Below are positions 1-5,369 of a stretch of 7,795 nt of DNA, piece after piece. Made by a program: the position numbers and the translations under genes. Position 1 is the first letter of the stretch; every line of letters starts with the position of its first letter. This stretch comes from Bacillota bacterium (GTDB taxonomy: Bacteria > Bacillota > Bacilli > Bacillales > Cytobacillaceae): assembly GCA_023387295.1 (NCBI GenBank), contig JAEWIG010000079.1, forward strand, positions 1 to 7,795, written 5' to 3'. The notes under the pieces were generated by a model that was not told where the DNA came from, made no database searches, and saw only the letters and a program-made list of their open reading frames with translations.

Positions 1-522
1 CGATTCACCAAGCTGATTGGTAATAATTGTGTCTTTCCCAATGTTCAATTTTAATTGTCCGTCTAGACTTAAGAAATTTTCATCAAATTTACTTACCTTT
101 ACTTGTCCAACGTTTTTTTCTTCATGAATAATCATAAAATCTGGTGTTAGTTGTGTCGGGTAAATTAAAAGCATCGGCTTGTTCTTAGCAGAATAAGCTT
201 CAACAGTTGTCCCTTTTTCTAATTCAGAATATGTAAGCTTTTCTCCTGCACCATTGTCGAATAACAATGAATTAGCATCAACATTAAGAATAAACGGCTC
301 TCCATTTTCATCTTCAACTGTGAGAGTCCACTTTTCTTTTCCTTTCTCAATATCCTTAATTACTCCACTAAACTTTACAAAATCACTCGTTTCTATTTCC
401 TCCATTTCTTCAACATTACTATTTCTGTCTGAAACCTCCTTGTTTTTAGCCGCAGAAGAATTTGTAATATTTACCCCACCTGCTAAAAGCAAAGCTAATG
501 CAATCGTTCCAATTTTTTTCAA
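1..522 (-). CDS. Secreted protein, N-terminal part (3' end beyond window)
   Basis: The first 174 codons of an exported protein; the rest lies left of base 1. It starts with TTG at 520-522, supported by an AAAGGAG ribosome site 9 bases upstream and by a signal peptide immediately after it: residues 2-3 KK, a hydrophobic core at about 4-17, and a probable cleavage site in NSSAA near residue 25. A short acidic linker follows (about 28-47). The mature part (about 50-174) is beta-rich and alternates polar and hydrophobic residues, with phrases such as FSGVIKDIEKG, LNVDAN and KLNIGKDTII that suggest two repeated small beta domains. From memory this resembles the middle region of Bacillus proteins annotated as copper amine oxidase N-terminal (stalk) domain proteins, but no catalytic residue is visible and the match is only a suggestion. 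It has its own ECF-like promoter and is separated from the upstream efflux gene by a terminator, so it probably begins a transcription unit. Confidence 0.8.
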   Translation of the reverse strand, partial: MKKIGTIALALLLAGGVNITNSSAAKNKEVSDRNSNVEEMEEIETSDFVKFSGVIKDIEKGKEKWTLTVEDENGEPFILNVDANSLLFDNGAGEKLTYSELEKGTTVEAYSAKNKPMLLIYPTQLTPDFMIIHEEKNVGQVKVSKFDENFLSLDGQLKLNIGKDTIITNQLGES

Positions 523-531
523 AATATCCAA

Positions 532-538
532 CTCCTTT
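532..538 (-). promoter_or_regulatory. Ribosome binding site that fixes a TTG start
   Basis: On the minus strand this reads AAAGGAG and lies 9 bases before TTG at 522. No ATG near this position gives a signal peptide in frame, so this site decides the start of the secreted protein gene. Confidence 0.75.
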
Positions 539-554
539 CACTTTCAAAAAAATT

Positions 555-580
555 GACGAAAAATCTTTAGAAAGGTTACA
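555..580 (-). promoter_or_regulatory. Candidate ECF sigma factor promoter
   Basis: On the minus strand a -35 element TGTAAC (575-580), continuing as CTTTC, is followed after exactly 16 bases by CGTC (555-558). This matches the known ECF pattern of Bacillus sigma M, X, W and V promoters (TGAAAC or TGTAAC, 16-17 bases, CGTC or CGTA). Transcription would begin near 548 and leave a short leader of about 26 bases before the TTG start at 522. No good sigma A promoter was seen in the same gap. The motif is seen; its use by an ECF sigma factor is inferred. Confidence 0.6.
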
Positions 581-604
581 ATTTTCATTAAAATTTTTCC
601 AAAC

Positions 605-655
605 AAAAAGCCTGCTCCATTACGTCGATATTTTGACTTATGGAGCAAGCTTTTT
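605..655 (-). terminator. Rho-independent terminator after the efflux gene
   Basis: Arms at 605-620 and 640-655 pair over 16 positions with one mismatch (612/648). The interior can pair further through 624-628 with 633-637. Read on the minus strand, the stem ends in GC followed by five T and then GTTT. It lies 28 bases after the efflux stop codon and before the promoter of the secreted protein, so it separates the two units. The A-run on the other side means it could also act on plus-strand transcripts. Confidence 0.85.
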
Positions 656-682
656 CATTCATATATTTTCATCGTTCTTGTG

Positions 683-2212
683 TTAATTTTCTACCACGTT
701 CACACTGGACTTTTTATCTAACTGTTTTTCTTGAACTGGGTCTTCCGCTTGCTTAGCTCTTTTAATAAAAAATGCAAGTACAATTGCAACAGCTGAAATG
801 AATGTTGCTGCTAAAAAGGCATCATTAATTCCTGCTAGCATTGCATTCATTCCAATCTGCTGTTTCATTTCAAGCATAGCCGCTTCTGTTGGCTGTCCAA
901 CAATATTTTTCATGGCTGCTGCTGCCAGTTCAGAAGCATGTGTCTCAGTCCGAGTAGACATAAGCGTCACAAGCAATGCTGTACCAATCGCGCCTGCCAC
1001 TTGATTTAAAGTATTATTCATGGCTGTACCATGAGGGTATAAACGGGTAGGCAATTGATTTAAGCCATTTGTTGATACCGGCATCATAACCATAGACATT
1101 CCCAACATTCGGACTGCGTTTAATATTACCAACTGAGTATAAGTAGTTTCTAAAGATAATTTACTAAAATAATAGGTAGTTATTGTCGTAATAGTTAAGC
1201 CAATAAGTGCTAAAATGCGTCCTCCAAACTTATCAAACAATTTCCCTGTAATTGGAGACATAATAGACATCAAAATTGCCCCTGGTAACATCATTAACCC
1301 GGCATCCATCGGAGAGATACCACGTAATGTTTGAACATAGATTGGAATCAATAACATTCCAGAAAACATCGCCATATTCACGACCATTGTAATAGCTGAA
1401 GACAAGGCAAACATTGGATATTGATAAACTTTGAAATTCAGCATTGGCTGCTCTAATCTCAATTGTCGTAAAATAAACCACACTAAAGAAATAACTCCAA
1501 CAATTAGCGTTACATAAACATGTGGACTATCCCATCCTTTGCTGCCTGCTGAGCTAAATCCATATAGTAGGCCACCAAATCCTAAGCTTGATAATAACAG
1601 TGAAAATAAATCAAGACTTATATCAACCTTACCTTTTTTGTCCTTTAACAAAAAGAAGCCGATTAATACGACTACAATCGAAATCGGAGTAACAAAATGA
1701 AATAGCATTCTCCAGTCATAATGCTCAATAATCCATCCTGATAATGTCGGACCAATTGCAGGAGCTGACATTAAGATTAAACCAAATACTCCCATAGCCG
1801 CTCCCCGCTTTTCGATTGGGAAACTAACTAGCATAACATTCATAAGAAGTGGCATCATAATTGCTGAGCCAGCTGCTTGAATCATACGACCGATTAATAA
1901 TAGCGAGAATACATTGGAAAATCCGGAGATTACAGTCCCTAATGTAAATAACCCCATCGCTACTAAAAATAGATGACGAACTGAATATTTTTGAATTAAA
2001 AACGCTGTGGCAGGAATTAGAATTCCATTTACGAGCATAAATCCAGTCGTTAACCACTGCACTGTGGCTGTATCAACTTTCAAGTCAGTCATAATTGAAG
2101 GTAGTGCGATATTTAATAAAGTATTGTTTAAGAATGTAATAAAAGCTCCAATCATTAGGACAGATAAAATCCCATATGGTGGGCGATTATTCTTTTTTAT
2201 GGATTGGTCCAT
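683..2212 (-). CDS. DHA2-family MFS multidrug efflux transporter (LmrB/EmrB-like)
   Basis: A 509-residue inner-membrane drug:proton antiporter of the DHA2 (14-TM) group; the length fits this family. After a short polar N-terminus, TM1 begins near residue 13 and carries NTLLNIALPSI (30-40), the family's D1-type motif. The motif A region between TM2 and TM3 is degenerate (FLIQKYSVRHLF, 71-82). The antiporter motif C is APAIGPTLSGW (150-160) in TM5. A second motif-A-like loop is GKLFDKFGGR (323-332). A long extracytoplasmic loop (about 420-458) precedes the last TM (465-483), and the tail is charged. Overall wording is closest to LmrB-type pumps, but drug specificity cannot be read. Start is ATG with AGGAGG (2219-2224) 6 bases upstream. 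The gene diverges from a TetR regulator, and a palindrome lies in its leader, so drug-responsive repression by that neighbour is likely (inference). Confidence 0.93.
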   Translation of the reverse strand: MDQSIKKNNRPPYGILSVLMIGAFITFLNNTLLNIALPSIMTDLKVDTATVQWLTTGFMLVNGILIPATAFLIQKYSVRHLFLVAMGLFTLGTVISGFSNVFSLLLIGRMIQAAGSAIMMPLLMNVMLVSFPIEKRGAAMGVFGLILMSAPAIGPTLSGWIIEHYDWRMLFHFVTPISIVVVLIGFFLLKDKKGKVDISLDLFSLLLSSLGFGGLLYGFSSAGSKGWDSPHVYVTLIVGVISLVWFILRQLRLEQPMLNFKVYQYPMFALSSAITMVVNMAMFSGMLLIPIYVQTLRGISPMDAGLMMLPGAILMSIMSPITGKLFDKFGGRILALIGLTITTITTYYFSKLSLETTYTQLVILNAVRMLGMSMVMMPVSTNGLNQLPTRLYPHGTAMNNTLNQVAGAIGTALLVTLMSTRTETHASELAAAAMKNIVGQPTEAAMLEMKQQIGMNAMLAGINDAFLAATFISAVAIVLAFFIKRAKQAEDPVQEKQLDKKSSVNVVEN

Positions 2213-2233
2213 TGTTTTCCTCCTGTATACACC

Positions 2234-2253
2234 GAGTACAATTTTTTGTACTC
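2234..2253. promoter_or_regulatory. Perfect palindrome, candidate TetR-family operator
   Basis: Arms GAGTACAA (2234-2241) and TTGTACTC (2246-2253) match perfectly over 8 bp with a TTTT centre. It lies between the predicted efflux transcription start (near 2265) and the efflux ribosome site (2219-2224). A protein bound here would block elongation or cover the start region. Short palindromes of this size are usual TetR-family operators. As RNA it could also form an 8-bp hairpin just above the ribosome site. The partial sequence GTACAAT recurs at 2349-2355 over the regulator's -10 box, next to TATACAC (2361-2367), which also occurs at 2226-2232. Confidence 0.55.
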
Positions 2254-2271
2254 ATTTTTTTCATAGGATTT

Positions 2272-2300
2272 ATAATATACCATGAGTTCAATTAATGCAA
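2272..2300 (-). promoter_or_regulatory. Probable sigma A promoter of the efflux gene
   Basis: On the minus strand TTGCAT (2295-2300) and TATTAT (2272-2277) are separated by 17 bases. The -10 box matches the consensus at five of six positions; the -35 box is weak. The predicted start near 2265 gives a leader of about 50 bases containing the palindrome at 2234-2253. Confidence 0.5.
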
Positions 2301-2326
2301 TAAAAAAATCCTTGTTTTTAATGGGT

Positions 2327-2355
2327 TTGAATATAGTTCATTAATAATGTACAAT
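2327..2355 (+). promoter_or_regulatory. Probable sigma A promoter of the TetR regulator
   Basis: TTGAAT (2327-2332), 17 bases, then TACAAT (2350-2355). This is a good vegetative promoter 42 bases before the regulator's ATG. The -10 box overlaps the imperfect inverted repeat TGTACA...TATACA (2348-2366), which could be a site for autoregulation. Confidence 0.6.
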
Positions 2356-2396
2356 CGTTCTATACACAAGGTCCAATAAAAAGTAAAGGTGATAAT

Positions 2397-3296
2397 ATGA
2401 ACGAGCGCAAGAAACTTGTTATTGAAAAGGCGCACGAATTATTTATTAACAAAGGTTTCCAATCGACATCCATTCAAGATATTTTGGATTATAGCGGCAT
2501 TTCAAAAGGTACGTTTTATAATTACTTTTCATCTAAAAATGAATTATTAATCGCCCTTTTCAAAATGATACACATAAACTTGGAAAAAGAACGAAACGAA
2601 GTACTCATTGGGCAAGATCGTTCAGATATTGATATTTTTATTGTGCAAATAGAATTACTTCTGAAGACAAATAGAAGAAATAAGTTATTTTCCCTTTTTG
2701 AAGAAGTACTTTTTTCAAGTGACGAGGAGCTTAAACGTTTCATTAAACAATGGCATTTGCGAAGTCTTCATTGGGTATACGAGCGATTCTTAGACATTTT
2801 TGGTGAAAACCAAAAACCATATATGTTGGATTGTGCCATTATGTTTCTAGGTATTCTGCAAAATAATCTTAAATATACTAATTTAGCATATGATTCGAAC
2901 TATAGTATTCATCAAATCGTTCAATATAGTGTAAACAGGATTGTCAAACTGGTTGACGAAGTTACAAAATCGGGTGAGCAATTAATTCAACCTGAGGTTT
3001 TAGAAACCTGGGTACCCTGGTGTACGAAAACAAATCCTTCTTTCCAGCAGAATCTTTACGAATTAATATTAACGCTAAAAAAATCTTTAGTCCTTTGTGA
3101 AGAACAAGAAAGATTCACCGAGATGTTGGTCTTTATTCAAGATGAACTTTTTCATTCCAAGAACCCTCGTAAACACCTAATTGATATGGCTCTAACAGCT
3201 TTGAAAGAGAGTCAAGCTCCTTTCCGGAAGAAAGACCTACAATCATTGGAACAGCTAGTTAATGACTATTTTTCTCAATTAAAAGAAAATAGCTAA
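2397..3296 (+). CDS. TetR/AcrR-family transcriptional regulator, long form
   Basis: A 299-residue DNA-binding regulator. Residues 5-50 form a textbook TetR helix-turn-helix: KLVIEKAHELFINKGF, then TSIQDIL, then the recognition segment GISKGTFYNYFSSKNEL (34-50). The rest is a helical ligand or dimer domain with no homology I can name. At 299 residues it is about 100 longer than a usual TetR protein (190-220). The extra part (about 200-299) looks like further amphipathic helices, possibly a second helical domain. Start is ATG with AAAGGTGAT (2385-2393) just upstream; the gene ends with tandem stops TAA TAG. It diverges from the DHA2 pump, so the expected role is to repress the pump, and perhaps itself, until a drug or metabolite binds. 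The role is inferred from position; membership in TetR is clear. Confidence 0.92.
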   Translation: MNERKKLVIEKAHELFINKGFQSTSIQDILDYSGISKGTFYNYFSSKNELLIALFKMIHINLEKERNEVLIGQDRSDIDIFIVQIELLLKTNRRNKLFSLFEEVLFSSDEELKRFIKQWHLRSLHWVYERFLDIFGENQKPYMLDCAIMFLGILQNNLKYTNLAYDSNYSIHQIVQYSVNRIVKLVDEVTKSGEQLIQPEVLETWVPWCTKTNPSFQQNLYELILTLKKSLVLCEEQERFTEMLVFIQDELFHSKNPRKHLIDMALTALKESQAPFRKKDLQSLEQLVNDYFSQLKENS

Positions 3297-3306
3297 TAGT
3301 AAACTA

Positions 3307-3498
3307 TCGTCGGTTTCATTTCACTGCGCTGATGATTACTTCGTAAATAAGACGAACCTTCCATCATTGGCGATTTTCCAATGATGGTTAGATGAGTCAA
3401 TCGGGCACTTACGGGCTGTTACTGGAATACTCTTGTTACCATATATTTCGTTTACAGCCCGTTAGTCGCGGTCAAGGCTTGTTCAATAAAACCGACGA
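3307..3498 (+). repeat. Long-range inverted repeat enclosing nested hairpins, possible structured RNA
   Basis: The outer arms are 3307-3320 (TCGTCGGTTTCATT) and 3485-3498 (AATAAAACCGACGA), which pair at 13 of 14 positions, with a G-T wobble possible at the odd one on one strand. Inside, 3323-3328 can pair with 3467-3472. There is a small hairpin 3340-3344/3352-3356, a perfect 10-bp hairpin 3361-3370/3378-3387 with a 7-base loop, and a perfect 9-bp stem 3411-3419/3454-3462. On the plus strand the outer arm is followed by CCA and six T (3502-3507). It lies between the convergent tetR and tRNA genes. It could be a complex terminator of tetR, an independent structured RNA, or a small repeat of MITE type; no obvious target-site duplication flanks it. 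No coding potential was found. Confidence 0.5.
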
Positions 3499-3515
3499 CC
3501 ATTTTTTATATACAG

Positions 3516-3547
3516 AAAAAGACCGCCTCCGAAGAGACGGTCTTTTG
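3516..3547 (-). terminator. Terminator of the tRNA-Val gene with UUCG tetraloop
   Basis: Arms AAAAGACCG (3517-3525) and CGGTCTTTT (3538-3546) pair over 9 bp. After one mismatch (3526/3537), three more pairs close a four-base loop, which on the minus strand reads C(TTCG)G, the especially stable UUCG tetraloop. A T-run follows on the minus strand, giving a classic rho-independent terminator. The A/T flanks make it potentially active in both directions, so it may also stop plus-strand transcripts coming from tetR. Confidence 0.85.
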
Positions 3548-3550
3548 TAC

Positions 3551-3577
3551 GGGAACCCTTTGTTCCGAAGGGTTCCT
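3551..3577 (-). repeat. Hairpin in the tRNA 3' trailer
   Basis: GGAACCCTT (3552-3560) and AAGGGTTCC (3568-3576) pair perfectly around a 7-base loop. TACGGG occurs on each side (3548-3553 and 3577-3582). It lies between the mature tRNA end and the U-tailed terminator and has no T-run on the minus strand, so it is not a terminator itself. It may protect or shape the precursor for 3'-end trimming. Confidence 0.6.
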
Positions 3578-3594
3578 ACGGGTTTGGCACCCAA

Positions 3595-3667
3595 TGATTC
3601 CGACTGGGCTTGAACCAGCGACCTCTACCCTGTCAAGGTAGCGCTCTCCCAGCTGAGCTACGGAATC
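3595..3667 (-). tRNA. tRNA-Val, anticodon GAC
   Basis: A full 73-base cloverleaf on the minus strand. The acceptor arms are GATTCCG and CGGAATC with discriminator A. The D arm is GCTC AGCTGGGA GAGC. The anticodon stem CTACC/GGTAG encloses the loop TTGACAG, giving anticodon GAC (reads GUC and GUU valine codons). The T arm is GCTGG TTCAAGC CCAGT with one G-T pair. The 3' CCA is not encoded (TTGG follows), so it must be added by the CCA-adding enzyme. It stands alone rather than in a tRNA cluster and has its own promoter and terminator. Confidence 0.97.
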
Positions 3668-3708
3668 GTAATAATATAATAAGGTCTTCTTTAGTAAAGA
3701 CAATATCA

Positions 3709-3737
3709 AATATATTATATTTTTGTAAAAAAGTCAA
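3709..3737 (-). promoter_or_regulatory. Promoter of the tRNA-Val gene
   Basis: On the minus strand TTGACT (3732-3737), 17 bases, then TATATT (3709-3714): five of six matches in each box. The predicted start near 3702 leaves a leader of about 35 bases containing a small GTCTT/AAGAC hairpin before the tRNA. The -35 box is only 4 bases from the stop codon of the upstream ABC permease gene. Confidence 0.7.
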
Positions 3738-3741
3738 TATG

Positions 3742-4446
3742 CTACCTTTCCCTTTTTAAAAACAGAAATACTGCCAAGCTGGAAAAAGCAACCACATAAA
3801 CAAAAACAACGAATAAATCCACAAAAAAACCTTGTTCAATTACTAGTAAATCAGCATCCCCCATATGTTCAATTACTCTAAATATGGGTGGGAAAATCCA
3901 TAAAATCCATCTCAGCGGTTCAATAATCTCGATTAATGATTTTGAAGCTAGTGAAACAACTAATACAAACACTGCAGACAACCATGAATATTTCTTCAAT
4001 GCAAGTGTTGTTGCCGAAAACAACGTACCGACTAGGATGCCGAAAAAAGAAAAGATAAAATGACTATATATGGTCATATTTAGTAAATTAAAAGTCATTT
4101 TCCCATGAAAGCTACTAGTTACAAGCGGATATAAGATGGAAAACAGAGAAAGGGGTAACATAAAAATAAAAGCTGTTAGCCATTTTCCTATAAAAAATAT
4201 CACTTTTCCACGTAAATGAGAAAATAAAATATGCTTCTCACTTTCTTCTTCAAGCTGGAATATTGCCATCGTTATCCATGTCATACATAAATAAAGGGCA
4301 ATGGAGGAAACTCCATAACTACTTAAAATAGGAGCATTTTCATAGGCATATAAAATAAATATCCATGCAAAAAAAACAATAGCAGGCGGGATCAATGTCA
4401 TGGAACGAATAAAACTAGTAATCTGGTATCGAATAAAAGCTGACAA
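3742..4446 (-). CDS. ABC transporter permease, ABC-2 type (six TM)
   Basis: A 234-residue membrane protein with about six hydrophobic segments near 17-34, 47-64, 85-109, 124-149, 153-172 and 208-231, ending in KRER. There is no signal peptide and no periplasmic domain. The charged stretch QLEEESEKHILFSHLRGK (64-81) after TM2 fits the coupling loop of ABC-2 exporters, where cytoplasmic residues contact the ATPase. It starts with TTG (4444-4446), preceded by AGAGG (ending at 4454) 7 bases away within the last codon of the ATPase gene; only 4 bases separate the two genes, so translation is probably coupled. With the adjacent ATPase it forms a two-component transporter, most likely an exporter. 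The substrate is unknown. No terminator follows, so transcripts may run on through the tRNA gene to 3516. Confidence 0.85.
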   Translation of the reverse strand: MSAFIRYQITSFIRSMTLIPPAIVFFAWIFILYAYENAPILSSYGVSSIALYLCMTWITMAIFQLEEESEKHILFSHLRGKVIFFIGKWLTAFIFMLPLSLFSILYPLVTSSFHGKMTFNLLNMTIYSHFIFSFFGILVGTLFSATTLALKKYSWLSAVFVLVVSLASKSLIEIIEPLRWILWIFPPIFRVIEHMGDADLLVIEQGFFVDLFVVFVYVVAFSSLAVFLFLKRER

Positions 4447-4450
4447 TATC

Positions 4451-5263
4451 CTACCTCTTCTCTTTTAGCTCTAGTATGGAACAGCCCTTCTTTAAGAGCT
4501 GAATGAGTACCTGATCTGAATCCTTAGCCAAAACGGTCATTTCAACAATTGATTCGGTAATATGATTCATCGATAAGCAAGGAATATCCGATAGCAGTTT
4601 CACATTTGCAGATGCGGTGATGACTTTATATTCCTCTTTCTTATCGTTTAGACGATCTTCAATAATTCTTCCATTTTCCATTGTAATTACTCGATTAGCC
4701 AGCCCATCAATTAATAATGAATCATGGACAGTGAAAACTAGTGTAATCTTGCTGCTAAAAGAGTTTAGCTGCTTCATTAACTCAATTTGCGACTTTTCAT
4801 CTAATCCTGTCATTGGCTCATCTAATAATAAAACTTCAGCTTCAAGGAGCAATGCTTGGAGGATTCCCGCTTTTTGCTTCGTTCCTTTCGAACAGCTTTT
4901 TAAAGGTGTATGTAAAAATTCTTTAATGGCAAAGAGCTCGGCATAATTGGTTATTCTTTCCAATAGAATCTCTTCACGTTTGCCACTCATCTTCCCAATC
5001 ATGACTAAATACTCGATGAGGCGAAAACGTATATTTTCTGGAAAATGCTCCGGAACATAGGCAATTTTCAGCGCTTTTTTAATCACTCTCCCTGAAGATG
5101 GCTCGTACATCCCACCAATCAGCTTTAGAAGACTACTTTTCCCAGACCCATTATGCCCAGTTATTGCAATTCTCTCACCTTTATTAATTGAAAAAGAAAT
5201 TTCCTTTAAAATTGGTATTCTATCAATTTGCTTATTTACTTTGATTGCATCAAATATTTTCAT
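4451..5263 (-). CDS. ABC transporter ATP-binding protein
   Basis: A 270-residue cytoplasmic ATPase. Visible motifs are Walker A GHNGSGKS (36-43), a Q-loop position reading YVPEHFPE (69-76) with Glu in place of Gln, a divergent signature CSKGTKQK (124-131), Walker B VLLLDEP (144-150), D-loop GLDE (153-156) and switch His180. The Glu and the SKGTKQK form are common in the NatA/BcrA-type exporter class, so it should be active. Residues about 210-270 are a C-terminal extension beyond the nucleotide domain, of unknown role. Start is ATG with AAAGGA (5270-5275) 6 bases upstream. A possible but weak promoter has a -10 box TATACT on the minus strand (5301-5306). It heads the operon with the permease at 3742-4446, downstream of the TRAP terminator. 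Lantibiotic/antibiotic export or immunity is possible, but nothing here shows a substrate. Confidence 0.93.
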   Translation of the reverse strand: MKIFDAIKVNKQIDRIPILKEISFSINKGERIAITGHNGSGKSSLLKLIGGMYEPSSGRVIKKALKIAYVPEHFPENIRFRLIEYLVMIGKMSGKREEILLERITNYAELFAIKEFLHTPLKSCSKGTKQKAGILQALLLEAEVLLLDEPMTGLDEKSQIELMKQLNSFSSKITLVFTVHDSLLIDGLANRVITMENGRIIEDRLNDKKEEYKVITASANVKLLSDIPCLSMNHITESIVEMTVLAKDSDQVLIQLLKKGCSILELKEKR

Positions 5264-5327
5264 AAAATATCCTTTATAACTTTTCCTTTATTTTATCATT
5301 AGTATAAATTTTTACATATTTTCATAT

Positions 5328-5358
5328 AAAAAGGAAGTCCCTTTTGAAGAGACTTCCT
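5328..5358 (-). terminator. Rho-independent terminator of the TRAP operon
   Basis: AGGAAGTC (5351-5358, read on the minus strand) pairs with GACTTCCT (5332-5339). Four further pairs, including one G-U, tighten the loop to three bases. TTTTTA follows on the minus strand. It lies 11 bases after the TRAP permease stop and insulates the ABC operon. Confidence 0.9.
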
Positions 5359-5369
5359 AAAGTTTCATA

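Noticed and set aside
254..556. Open frame of 100 codons on the plus strand
   Set aside because: Antisense to the secreted protein gene, which has a signal peptide, promoter and ribosome site; the plus frame has none of these.
3361..3387. Perfect hairpin as a simple terminator of tetR
   Set aside because: The 10-bp stem is followed by TTAGATGAG with no T-run, so it is not a standard rho-independent terminator on its own.
3307..3498. Insertion sequence or MITE with target-site duplication
   Set aside because: No transposase and no matching direct repeats are seen immediately outside the arms; kept only as one possibility for the structured element.
3392..3613. Open frame of 73 codons on the plus strand
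   Set aside because: It runs through the inverted-repeat stems, the terminator and the end of the tRNA gene, and has no ribosome binding site.
3506..3709. Open frame of 67 codons on the minus strand
   Set aside because: It covers the tRNA-Val gene and its terminator; translation there is an artefact.
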